This document shows positions 18,812 to 27,262 of a stretch of 64,000 nucleotides of DNA, in pieces. A model generated the notes under the pieces. That model was not told where the DNA came from, ran no database searches, and saw only the letters and a program-made list of their open reading frames with translations. Positions within the stretch are counted from its first letter, which is position 1; each line of letters begins with the position of its first letter. Source of the stretch: Moritella viscosa (GTDB lineage: Bacteria; Pseudomonadota; Gammaproteobacteria; Enterobacterales; Moritellaceae); NCBI GenBank assembly GCA_000953735.1, contig LN554852.1, forward strand, positions 4,227,846-4,291,845. Reading direction: 5' to 3'. A program made the translations under genes and the position numbers.

Positions 18812-19732
18812 TTAGTAGCGAATTTTCGGATCGATATAAGCAAGTAAAATATCAACGATTGCATTAAATAAGATGAATAAGAAACCAATCAAAATGGTCA
18901 CGCCCATCACTAAGGAATAATCACGGTTAAACGCCGCATTAACAAATAACTTACCAATACCCGGTAAACCAAAGATGGTTTCAATCACCACCGAGCCAGT
19001 AATAATGCCCACAAATGCAGGGCCCATGTATGACACAACAGGTAACATAGCGGGCTTTAAGGCATGCTTCATAACGATATGCGGATAACTCAGGCCTTTA
19101 GAACGCGCTGTACGAATAAAGTTACTGTTCATCACTTCAATCATACTACCACGGGTAATACGGGCAAATGTTGCAATATATAACATTGACATAGCAGCAA
19201 CAGGCAAGATCATGTATATCCAGGAACCGTCATTCCAGCCACCCGCAGGTAACCAGCCTAACTGAATAGAAAACAAGTAAATAAGTGCAGGCGCTAATAC
19301 AAAGGAGGGCATGACCACCCCAATCATAGCGGTTGACATAATGCTATAATCAAACCAAGTATTTTGCCGTAGCGCGGCAAGAGTGCCGATGGCGACACCA
19401 AGTAATACCGTAAATATAAATGCGGCAACACCGATCTTGGTTGATACCGGTAAAGCGGCACTTACCAGTTCATTCACGGTAAAATCCTTATATTTAAACG
19501 AAGGCCCTAAATCCCCCTGGATGACATTCGTTAAATACGTGGTGTATTGCTCAAGAACCGGTTTATCTAAACCATACTTGGCATTAATATTGGCCATCAC
19601 TTGTGGCGGAAGCGTTCTCTCACTTGAAAAAGGACTGCCTGGTGCAAAACGCATCAGGAAAAAAGAAATGGTGATCAATACCAGCATCGTCGGTATTGCT
19701 TCCAAAATACGTTTTAAAATGAATTTAAGCAT
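18812..19732 (-). CDS. oppB: Oligopeptide ABC transporter permease OppB
   Basis: 306 residues, exactly the E. coli length, from ATG (MLKFILKR); a TTG four codons upstream is less likely. Six membrane segments; conserved FAPGSPFSSERTLPP, GPSFKYKD, RTARSKGLSYPHIVMKHALK (EAA loop) and the C-terminus DPKIRY. It forms the translocation pore with OppC. A strong hairpin lies upstream, between it and oppA. Confidence 0.96.
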   Translation of the reverse strand: MLKFILKRILEAIPTMLVLITISFFLMRFAPGSPFSSERTLPPQVMANINAKYGLDKPVLEQYTTYLTNVIQGDLGPSFKYKDFTVNELVSAALPVSTKIGVAAFIFTVLLGVAIGTLAALRQNTWFDYSIMSTAMIGVVMPSFVLAPALIYLFSIQLGWLPAGGWNDGSWIYMILPVAAMSMLYIATFARITRGSMIEVMNSNFIRTARSKGLSYPHIVMKHALKPAMLPVVSYMGPAFVGIITGSVVIETIFGLPGIGKLFVNAAFNRDYSLVMGVTILIGFLFILFNAIVDILLAYIDPKIRY

Positions 19733-19770
19733 AATTTCACTCAATCTATGATTATTTCAATGCAACAAAA

Positions 19771-19798
19771 TACTGCATACAGGTGTCTGTATGCAGTA
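19771..19798 (-). terminator. Intercistronic hairpin between oppA and oppB
   Basis: Perfect 12-bp stem TACTGCATACAG with its complement and a GTGT loop, followed on the minus strand by TTTTG. It looks like a partial terminator or 3'-stabilising hairpin that would let oppA mRNA exceed that of the downstream genes. Confidence 0.75.
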
Positions 19799-19816
19799 CG
19801 ATATTGCAAGAGGTAT

Positions 19817-21481
19817 TTATTCTGCGATGATGTACATATCTTTAGAATAAAGTTTGTCTTCAGCGTTATTCTTCGCATAGCCACCAACATGTGGGTTAAC
19901 TAGACGGGCTTTAACATACTGATAGATTGGAGCGAGTGGCATATCTTTTGCCAGAAGGGCTTCTTGTGCGTAGTAAAGAGCCTGACGTTGCTCTTCAGAC
20001 GTGGCGCGAAGGGCATCAGCCGTAAGCTTGTCGTATTCAGCACTCTTATAGTGGATACCACCTGTAGTGTTTTTACCTTCCATCAGCGAAGTAAAGGTCG
20101 ATGCTTCATTATAGTCACCACACCAACCGGCACGAGCTACTTGGAAATCACCTTGTTTTTTCGATTCTAGGTAGGTTTTCCACTCTTGGTTTTCAAGCGT
20201 TACTTCAACTCCCAAGTTTTTCTTCCACATTGAAGCGATTGCTACAGCAATCTTTTTGTGGTTATCTGATGTATTATAAAGCAGGCTGAATTGCAGTGGA
20301 TTAGAGTCATTATAACCCGCTTCTTCCAGCAGAGTTTTAGCCTTAGCATTACGTTCATCTTGAGTCATTTTACCGTATGCTGGCAGTTCAGGGCTAAAAT
20401 TGGCCACAATTTCAGGTGTTAAAAAATATGCAGGTTTTTGACCTTGCCCAAGAATAACCTCCGAGATAATACCGCGGTCAATACTGTATGAAATTGCTTT
20501 ACGTACACGCACATCATCGAATGGCGGCTTATGGGTATTAAAATTGTAGTAATAAGTACAAAGATCGCCCTTGATTGTAACCGATTCGGGATGTTCTTTT
20601 TGCAGGTTACGGAAATGCTCGTTTGGCAGCTCATAAGTCATATCAATTTCACCCGCGAGGAAGCGATTCATTGCCGCCACTTGGCTTTCAATCGGCAGGA
20701 AAGTTACTTTTGTTAACTTAGTATTGGCATTATCCCAGTACTGTTCATTGCGAACCAGTTCAAGACGCTCGTTAACGACCCAATTGCTTAGCACAAATGC
20801 ACCATTACCAACAAAATTCTCTGGTTTAGTCCATTTCTCACCATATTTTTCAATTGTTGCCTTATGCACAGGCTTCGTTGTGGTATGACCCATCATCATC
20901 ACAAAATATGGGATTGAGCTGTCAAGATTAATTTCTAAAGTATATGCATCTAACGCTTTAACGCCAAGCGTAGATTTGTCTTTCTTACCCGCTATAATAT
21001 CTGCCGCATTTTTCATGGTTGTCATTTCAAAATACCATGAATAAGGCGATGCTGTATTTGGATCAACAGCGCGCTGGAAGCTATATACAAAATCGTCCGC
21101 CGTTACCGGATCACCATTGGACCATTTTGCATCTTGACGCAGGTGGAAGGTATATGTTTTGTTATCTTTGGTTTCCCAACTTACAGCAACACCAGGAATG
21201 GTATTACCATCACTATCTTGGTTTACTAGGCCTTCTAATAAATCACGAATAACATGTGATTCAGGTACACCTTCAGATTTATGCGGGTCCAAAGAGGCAA
21301 CTTCCGAGCCGTTATTACGTACCAGTTCTTGAACTTTCGCTAATTTAATTTCAGTGCTAGCTGATGCATCTGGTGATTTTTTCACAACGGTTTTTTCTTC
21401 AGACTTATCGCTACAAGCAGCTAAGGTAAGAGATAAACTAGTAGCAACCAATAAGGTGCGGGTTATTTTATTTTTTAACAT
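19817..21481 (-). CDS. oppA: Periplasmic oligopeptide-binding protein OppA
   Basis: 554 residues from the ATG with a GGAG site seven bases upstream. It belongs to the family-5 extracellular solute-binding proteins (SBP_bac_5): SLDPHKSEGVPESHV, NGDPVTADDFVYSFQR, FVGNGAFVLSNW and RKAISYSIDR are typical of OppA. The signal peptide carries LAAC at residues 21-24, a lipobox, so the protein may be a lipoprotein rather than freely soluble as in E. coli. It captures peptides for the OppBCDF importer encoded downstream. Confidence 0.94.
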   Translation of the reverse strand: MLKNKITRTLLVATSLSLTLAACSDKSEEKTVVKKSPDASASTEIKLAKVQELVRNNGSEVASLDPHKSEGVPESHVIRDLLEGLVNQDSDGNTIPGVAVSWETKDNKTYTFHLRQDAKWSNGDPVTADDFVYSFQRAVDPNTASPYSWYFEMTTMKNAADIIAGKKDKSTLGVKALDAYTLEINLDSSIPYFVMMMGHTTTKPVHKATIEKYGEKWTKPENFVGNGAFVLSNWVVNERLELVRNEQYWDNANTKLTKVTFLPIESQVAAMNRFLAGEIDMTYELPNEHFRNLQKEHPESVTIKGDLCTYYYNFNTHKPPFDDVRVRKAISYSIDRGIISEVILGQGQKPAYFLTPEIVANFSPELPAYGKMTQDERNAKAKTLLEEAGYNDSNPLQFSLLYNTSDNHKKIAVAIASMWKKNLGVEVTLENQEWKTYLESKKQGDFQVARAGWCGDYNEASTFTSLMEGKNTTGGIHYKSAEYDKLTADALRATSEEQRQALYYAQEALLAKDMPLAPIYQYVKARLVNPHVGGYAKNNAEDKLYSKDMYIIAE

Positions 21482-21940
21482 GTACAAACTCCAGTACGAA
21501 AATTACATCCATGACCTTTACAATTTGTTTTATATTTCAATTTTTGTTTAATTAAAATATCAAACATCTCTAAAGGAGTATTCTTCACAATAACAATTAA
21601 TTCAGTTAATTACTATTAATTCTAAACTATCATCAAGCTACAACCGTTAATACCTACAATTCGATAATTATTAAGATTAAGTATCTAAATGTGACATTAA
21701 TATACTTAATTCTCCCTCATTTGAACATATACTCCACAATCCGTCGGTATTAATACTTATGACTGACGAATAACTAGCTGAATCAATAGCTAAAATAAAC
21801 GTTAGTGTGAGAGGATTCACGCTTTCGCTTTGTTTCGAAATCGAGCACGAACAAGTGTTGACACATTTTCAGATGAACTTATATGCTCACAAAACCAATC
21901 AAGATAACCTGTCTCGTTAGGTTTTTATAAGGATCACAAA
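21482..21940. other. Divergent control region between oppA and the lipase gene
   Basis: About 460 AT-rich bases without a credible ORF. The lipase side holds a good sigma-70-like promoter at 21858-21885. The oppA promoter must lie in the left part, but no clear -35/-10 pair was fixed. Confidence 0.55.
21858..21885 (+). promoter_or_regulatory. Predicted sigma-70 promoter for the lipase operon
   Basis: TTGACA (21858-21863), a 16-base spacer and TATATG (21880-21885). The -35 is a perfect consensus. It would give a leader of about 50 bases before the lipase ATG, which has an AAGGA ribosome site. Confidence 0.5.
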
Positions 21941-23002
21941 ATGAAACGGAACTTCAAAAATATAGCCCTTGCAACCGCTATTTCCAACACAATATTAATC
22001 ACAACTCAAGCCAATGCAGGTTGGTTTGATAAACCCGAACCAACATTTGCTAAAACCCAATACCCGATTGTGATGGTAGGTGGCGCGTTTGCATTTGATA
22101 GTGCCATGGGCATTGATTATTGGTATGGCATTACCGACGCACTGCGTGAACAAGGTGCCGAGGTATATGTAACGAATCTGTCGAGTGCCGAGCTTAACGA
22201 AGTACGTGGTGAAGAATTGGTTTACGATATCGAGCAAATTTTAGCATTAACTGGCGCTGACAAAGTCAATCTTATCGCCCACAGCCAAGGAGCCCTCGCC
22301 TCACGCTTTGCCGCTAATGACGAGCGCCTTACAGATCGTATTGCGTCAGTATCCACATCGCACGGTATGAACAAAGGCACTCACTTTTCTGAAGGTTTTA
22401 GAAACGCGATTGAAGAAGGCAGTACGATTGAAACTATCGGTGTCACGGTGATCAATTTTGTTTTTAATACTCTCGAATTACTCTCAGCCAAAAAAGATGT
22501 CAGTGATGGTGCTTACGATAGCCCTGAACGTGGCGGCCAAGACCTATTACGCCTTGCGCGGGCGACAGATAGAGAGCAAGTAGCACAGTATGCCGCAGAG
22601 TTCACTGACATGTCAGTGATGCCAACTCAAGACTGCATGACAATAAACAATGGTGAACAAGGTGAAGTTGACCCAAACTTTTACGGTCAAACAGAATCTA
22701 ACGGTATTAAGTATTTCTCTTGGGGCGGTAATCAATACAGTACCAATTTACTTGATCCGCTCGACTCAATGTTAGTACCAATATTCGGGCTGTTCGTACC
22801 TAAATACAAAGACGAAGGTGGCTTCCAATGGGACGGACTAGTACCAGTGTGTGGTCAAGCTATTGGTCAAGTCATCAAACTCGATTATAACGCCAATCAC
22901 TTTGATGCAATTAATCAATTAATGGGACTCGGTAGCTGGAAATTAAATATCCCAGCAATCTACACGAAACATGCCAATATGCTTGCGCAACAAGGTTTAT
23001 AG
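21941..23002 (+). CDS. Secreted triacylglycerol lipase (family I, chaperone-dependent) with altered active-site motifs
   Basis: 353 residues; signal peptide ends ANA-GWFD. It aligns with Vibrio/Pseudomonas secreted lipases: YPIVMVGGAFAFDSAMGIDY, IEQILALTGADKVNLIAHSQ, WDGLVPVC and YNANHFDAINQLMG. The predicted catalytic triad is Ser 115, Asp 298 and His 320, and Cys 232 with Cys 304 would form the conserved disulfide. Two motifs depart from the family: the nucleophile elbow is AHSQG, not GHSQG, and the oxyanion-hole VHGL is VGGA (46-49), so the usual histidine is lost. It may have a changed specificity or reduced activity. The next gene encodes its folding chaperone but carries a stop codon. 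Confidence 0.85.
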   Translation: MKRNFKNIALATAISNTILITTQANAGWFDKPEPTFAKTQYPIVMVGGAFAFDSAMGIDYWYGITDALREQGAEVYVTNLSSAELNEVRGEELVYDIEQILALTGADKVNLIAHSQGALASRFAANDERLTDRIASVSTSHGMNKGTHFSEGFRNAIEEGSTIETIGVTVINFVFNTLELLSAKKDVSDGAYDSPERGGQDLLRLARATDREQVAQYAAEFTDMSVMPTQDCMTINNGEQGEVDPNFYGQTESNGIKYFSWGGNQYSTNLLDPLDSMLVPIFGLFVPKYKDEGGFQWDGLVPVCGQAIGQVIKLDYNANHFDAINQLMGLGSWKLNIPAIYTKHANMLAQQGL

Positions 23003-23125
23003 CATTTGCGTATTAAGTGATTGAATCGCACTAGATATTGAAACAAAAAGTCGGATAACGCGACATGAATGTTCACAGACCAAAGCTTAAGAGAGCGCTG
23101 TTTTGGTCTTTATCAGGATGATAGA

Positions 23126-24079
23126 ATGAAAAACATCAACAAATCTGCGACCATTATCAGTCTATTTATTATCAGCGGTACGAGTATTTATTTATATAGT
23201 GATAATACGAGTAACACAGACATCACGCCACCACATACAATCACAATGAAAGAGAATGTCGTAGCCGAAGAAAAAACAAGCTTCGCATTATCGATTATCT
23301 TACCTAATAAAACTACTCACAATCAAACAAGCAATGACACAAGTACGCTTTCTTTCGCTCAGATTAATATGCCGAAATCATTGAGTAATACCGACTCAAG
23401 CAGTTTACTTCATATAGATAATGATAATCAGCTGATTTTAAATCATGATATTAAAGTATTATTTGATTATTTTTTCAGTTCAGAAGGTGACTTAACCTCT
23501 CCCGAACTACTGACCAGTATGCAACAATATATCTTGCAAGTTTATCCACAACCAGCCGCACAGCAAGCATTAGTATTATTAAATAAGTACGTAGATTACA
23601 AGCAACAGATGCAAGATTTTCATGCGTAGAACTCAGCACTGCAAAATTTACCCGAACTCGATACTCTGAACTATCATGTCAGTAATACAGATAGGAGCGA
23701 TACCTTACAAACCGTTGAAACCTTAATGCAAGATCGCCAGAATATGCGAGATAAAATATTCTCCATTGCAGAAAAAGATGCAATGTTTGGTCAGGAAATT
23801 AATTACGATCAATACATGCTAACCGTCGCAAAGCTCAATACCGATTTATCCCCAGCAGAACGTCAGCAGCAAATCGAACAAACCGCTCAACAATATTTAA
23901 CGGATGCACAACAAGGGGCTCGTAAACAAACCTTTATACTACAAAATACGCAGCCTAACTTTCGTATTGACGATCGTGGCGAATGCCAAGGAAACAACCA
24001 AGACTTCACCCAACAGCAAGTGATCGCCTTATGCAACTTAGCCCGTAAAAGACTTGCACGTACGGAGTCAAGCAGCTAA
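23126..24079 (+). pseudogene. Lipase-specific foldase/chaperone, interrupted by one in-frame amber codon
   Basis: The frame runs from an ATG with AGGA seven bases upstream to the stop at 24079, 318 codons, with a single TAG at 23627-23629. Past it the same frame continues open (NSALQNLPELDTL) to the end. The first part has an N-terminal membrane anchor (about 8-25), a variable linker and the lipase-chaperone motif as VLFDYFFSSEGD. The second part has helical, glutamine-rich sequence with PAERQQQIEQ and the C-terminal ALCNLARKRLAR, typical of LifO/LipB. The product would hold the lipase in a foldable form in the periplasm. A CAG-to-TAG change is the simplest origin, unless a suppressor tRNA reads it or it is a sequencing error. 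Confidence 0.82.
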
Positions 24080-24093
24080 TCCATCGCTCAAAT

Positions 24094-24137
24094 AAAAAGG
24101 CTCATCACATAATGTTATCTATGTTGATGAACCTTTT
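24094..24137. terminator. Terminator between the lipase chaperone and pomB
   Basis: AAAAAGGCTCATCA pairs with TGATGAACCTTTTT (one mismatch) across a 16-base loop, with A- and T-tracts on the outer ends, as for convergent genes. Confidence 0.75.
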
Positions 24138-24182
24138 TGCTATTTAGTGGTTACCTGACAGCCAACAAAGAAAGTACGAAGA

Positions 24183-25100
24183 CTACTTGTTAGTAATCAC
24201 ACTGAGTGGCTCTGAGAGTTTCGCTTTACCTTGCATAATACTAATTTCTACACGGCGGTTACGGCGTAATTCACTTTCTTTATCCGTCAATGGTTGGGTA
24301 TCAGCCATGCCCTGCACGATTAAGCGATTCTCATTGAATTCTTTAACCTTTAACATCTCATGTGCCACAGAAACAGCACGTTGACTCGACAAATCCCATT
24401 TAGAACGATAAAGCTCAGAATGTAATGTTTCTTTACCTGTGTGTCCGGCAACCGTAATCATCCCCGGTATTGTTGCTAATAGCTGTGCTACCTTTTGTAT
24501 CACGGGACGAAAGCGTGGTTGTAAAAAGGCTGAACCGGCTGGAAATGAACCCTTTTCATTAATACGAATGATGATTTGCTGTCCCAGATTTTCAACCTCA
24601 ACACCACCACTGTCTACTTCTTCTTTTAAAGCTTCTGCGAGAGCCTTGACTAGCTCACTGGTATCTTCCGTGACCTCGATATTTTCTGTTGGCGTATTAT
24701 TACGGGTCGACGTTTCAGTGGACTTGCCACCATTACTGTCTTCTTCTAGTTTATTCTTACCACCCGCATTTTGATCTTCACCATCTTTGAAATCTAACTC
24801 TGCTTCACTATTATCGATGGTGTGCTGCATGATGGTTTCAATCGGCGTCGGATCCGGCCGGCCAGGACGAAACTCTTGTGCAATAACCGTAGTACCCTTG
24901 GGAATATTCTTTACATCAATTTGATTTTGTACACCAAAAGCAAATTGCATAGACCCCGCAATCTGCTTAAATTTAACCACATCCATTTCTGAGAATGACA
25001 GCAGCAATACAAAAAAGCACATTAACAGGCTCATTAAATCGGCAAAGGTACCCATCCACGCGGGGAGGCCTGGGGGTGGGCAATCACATTCATCAGACAT
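24183..25100 (-). CDS. pomB: Sodium-driven flagellar stator protein PomB
   Basis: 305 residues. The N-terminus CDCPPPGLPAWMGTFADLMS and the single membrane helix (about 18-40) match Vibrio PomB, with the ion-binding aspartate at residue 21. KFKQIAGSMQFAFGVQNQ and IAQEFRPGRPDPTP follow. An acidic, low-complexity linker (about 95-150) leads to the OmpA-like peptidoglycan-binding domain (about 160-285, TVAGHTG, RAVSVAHEMLK, NRRVEISI). It anchors the stator to the cell wall and forms the ion path with PomA. It is 41 bases after pomA and probably co-transcribed. Confidence 0.95.
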   Translation of the reverse strand: MSDECDCPPPGLPAWMGTFADLMSLLMCFFVLLLSFSEMDVVKFKQIAGSMQFAFGVQNQIDVKNIPKGTTVIAQEFRPGRPDPTPIETIMQHTIDNSEAELDFKDGEDQNAGGKNKLEEDSNGGKSTETSTRNNTPTENIEVTEDTSELVKALAEALKEEVDSGGVEVENLGQQIIIRINEKGSFPAGSAFLQPRFRPVIQKVAQLLATIPGMITVAGHTGKETLHSELYRSKWDLSSQRAVSVAHEMLKVKEFNENRLIVQGMADTQPLTDKESELRRNRRVEISIMQGKAKLSEPLSVITNK

Positions 25101-25141
25101 ACGTTATCTCTCTACTTATTCAGCGATCATAATGGTGTAAA

Positions 25142-25906
25142 CTAAACATCTGTATCCGCTAATCCTCGTTTTGATGAATGAAGGTAATTTTTTAATAAGC
25201 TTTCGATAACCCGAGGATTACGTCCTTCTTGAATACCTAAAATTGCATCCATAATCAGCGTATTATTCAGCATTTCTTCTTCAGAACGTAATTTCAATTT
25301 ACCCGCAATCGGGATCGCAATCATATTCGCAAAAACCGCGCCGTATAGCGTTGTTAACAAAGCAACCGCCATTGCCGGACCAATCGATTTAGGATCATCC
25401 ATATTTGATAACATAGCCACCAGACCAATCAGGGTACCAATCATGCCCATCGCAGGAGCAACCTCACCAATCATATTAAATACATGAATACCTGCTTTAT
25501 GGCGAGCAGTGGTCAGTTTAATGTCTTTTTGCAATGTCTGACTGACGACAGTTGCATCGTGACCATCCACTAATAAGTCGATGCCTTTTTGCATAAATTC
25601 ATTTTTCACTTCAGCTTCTTCAAGCGCTAAGAACCCGCCTTTACGTGCTGCATCCGCCATTTCAACCGCTTGTTCGATTAACTCTTCAGGCTTGTCTATT
25701 TTAAACATGAATGCTTTTACAGCGATTTTTGCTGCGGCTAAGAACTGCCCAAAATTAAAATGCATTAATACCACAAACAGTGAACCAACAAATACAATCA
25801 ATACCGATTGCGTATCAACAAACGTGCTTATATCGCCGCCCAGCACCATAGCCATTACTACAAACGCAAACGAACCGACTAATCCTATTAAAGTTGCTAA
25901 ATCCAC
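25142..25906 (-). CDS. pomA: Sodium-driven flagellar stator protein PomA
   Basis: 254 residues from a GTG start giving MDLATLIG, the start and length of Vibrio PomA (253), with GGGGA about five bases upstream. ATG starts at 25918 or 25978 would add residues the family lacks. Four membrane helices; the cytoplasmic loop has EMADAARKGGFLALEEAEV and DLLVDGHDATVV, and the third and fourth helices have GEVAPAMGMIGTLIGLVAML and GPAMAVALLTTLYGA. It generates torque against the FliG rotor using sodium flow. Confidence 0.95.
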   Translation of the reverse strand: MDLATLIGLVGSFAFVVMAMVLGGDISTFVDTQSVLIVFVGSLFVVLMHFNFGQFLAAAKIAVKAFMFKIDKPEELIEQAVEMADAARKGGFLALEEAEVKNEFMQKGIDLLVDGHDATVVSQTLQKDIKLTTARHKAGIHVFNMIGEVAPAMGMIGTLIGLVAMLSNMDDPKSIGPAMAVALLTTLYGAVFANMIAIPIAGKLKLRSEEEMLNNTLIMDAILGIQEGRNPRVIESLLKNYLHSSKRGLADTDV

Positions 25907-26049
25907 AACATTCCCCATCCCAAGCAAATTATCATCATATTTATAGCGAGTGTATTCTTGATCTATATCGGCAAGCAAATAAAATTCTTAAGTAATCTTA
26001 TCCTGCTTATTACTGGCATCGCACAGTTAAGCTGTCTATACCTTATTAA

Positions 26050-26068
26050 CTTGGGTATAATACCCGAG
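26050..26068. repeat. Inverted repeat of the CTTGGGTA / TACCC type
   Basis: CTTGGGTA, a three-base centre, then TACCCGAG (one mismatch), 23 bases before the xseB ATG in the divergent pomA-xseB spacer. It resembles, with the arms reversed, the repeat at 30775-30795. Confidence 0.5.
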
Positions 26069-26090
26069 TATATTATCAGAGGGGCACCCG

Positions 26091-26336
26091 ATGGCGGTAA
26101 AAAAACCAGAAAATATGACGTTCGAGGCGTCTATCACAGAGCTAGAGACAATTGTGAACAGTCTAGAGCAAGGTGATTGTGAGCTTGATAATGCGTTAAA
26201 GCAATTTGAACGTGGTATTAGTTTAACACGCGCGAGCTCGCAGAAACTTCAGCATGCTGAACAGCAAGTAGCCATATTACTCGCCGACGGTGACCAGCAA
26301 GCGCTTTCTCCCTTCAACTCTGACAGTAGTAATTAA
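26091..26336 (+). CDS. xseB: Exodeoxyribonuclease VII small subunit
   Basis: 81 residues, the family length. MTFEASITELETIVNSLEQG is the conserved XseB block, followed by a short coiled-coil helix (LKQFERGISLTRASSQKLQHAE). With XseA it degrades single-stranded DNA. It opens the common gammaproteobacterial operon xseB-ispA-dxs, and its stop is three bases from the ispA start. Confidence 0.95.
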   Translation: MAVKKPENMTFEASITELETIVNSLEQGDCELDNALKQFERGISLTRASSQKLQHAEQQVAILLADGDQQALSPFNSDSSN

Positions 26337-26339
26337 ATA

Positions 26340-27230
26340 GTGCAGCTTTCAAATTCTATTACCCAATATCAGGGTCGTATCAATGGCTATTTGCAACAGC
26401 AAATAAACTTGCTACCAACACATGACACCCAACTTGCAGCCGCGATGGAATATGGCCTATTACAAGGCGGTAAACGTATTCGCCCAGTGATCGTATATGC
26501 AGTAGGCGAAATGCTAGGCGTAAATCTTCGTGATCTTGATGGTCCAGCCGCCGCAATCGAATCAATTCATGCGTATTCATTAATTCATGATGATTTACCT
26601 GCGATGGACGATGATGACCTACGCCGCGGTCAACCGACTTGCCACATTAAATTTGACCATGCGACCGCGATCTTAGCCGGTGATGCCCTGCAACCTTTTG
26701 CGTTTGAATTGTTACTTGATTGCACACTAGCACCTGAAGCCGAAAAAAATCGTTTAGCCATGTTGAAATCGCTAACCCAAGCAAGTGGCTATAGCGGTAT
26801 GTGCGGTGGTCAAGCAATGGACCTAGCTGCGACAGATAAACAGATCTCACTGGCACAACTTGAAGCGATCCACAATAATAAAACTGGTGCGATAATCAAT
26901 TGCGCAGCTAAATTGGGTTGCCTCGCATCGCCACATTGCTCGATTGAATTATTAGCAGCGCTGGATAAATGGTCTAACGCCATCGGTTTAGCATTTCAAG
27001 TACAAGATGACATTCTCGATATTATCAGTGATACTGAAACGCTCGGAAAACCTCAAGGTTCAGACGTTGAATTAAATAAGTCAACATACCCGGCATTACT
27101 CGGTTTAGCTGGAGCTCAAGAAAAAGCCCAAGCGCTGTATCAACAAGCGATGTTCGCCTTAGAAACAATCCCACATGATACGACCGTTCTCGCTTTATTT
27201 ACGCAGTACATCATCGAGCGAAATAAGTAA
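26340..27230 (+). CDS. ispA: Farnesyl diphosphate synthase
   Basis: 296 residues from a GTG start three bases past xseB; E. coli IspA has 299. The first aspartate-rich motif is DDLPAMD (84-90) and the second is QVQDDILD. LQGGKRIRPV, the substrate-binding GGKRIRP block, is also present. It condenses dimethylallyl and isopentenyl diphosphates to farnesyl diphosphate, precursor of undecaprenyl phosphate and quinone side chains. It is translationally close to xseB and followed 32 bases later by dxs, which makes the isoprenoid entry compound. Confidence 0.95.
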   Translation: MQLSNSITQYQGRINGYLQQQINLLPTHDTQLAAAMEYGLLQGGKRIRPVIVYAVGEMLGVNLRDLDGPAAAIESIHAYSLIHDDLPAMDDDDLRRGQPTCHIKFDHATAILAGDALQPFAFELLLDCTLAPEAEKNRLAMLKSLTQASGYSGMCGGQAMDLAATDKQISLAQLEAIHNNKTGAIINCAAKLGCLASPHCSIELLAALDKWSNAIGLAFQVQDDILDIISDTETLGKPQGSDVELNKSTYPALLGLAGAQEKAQALYQQAMFALETIPHDTTVLALFTQYIIERNK

Positions 27231-27262
27231 CAGATTCTAACAAAGTATAAAATTATAAAATT

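Noticed and set aside
23627-23629. Pyrrolysine or programmed readthrough at the amber codon
   Set aside because: No PylT-like or readthrough signal was seen and the organism type makes it unlikely; a point mutation is simpler.
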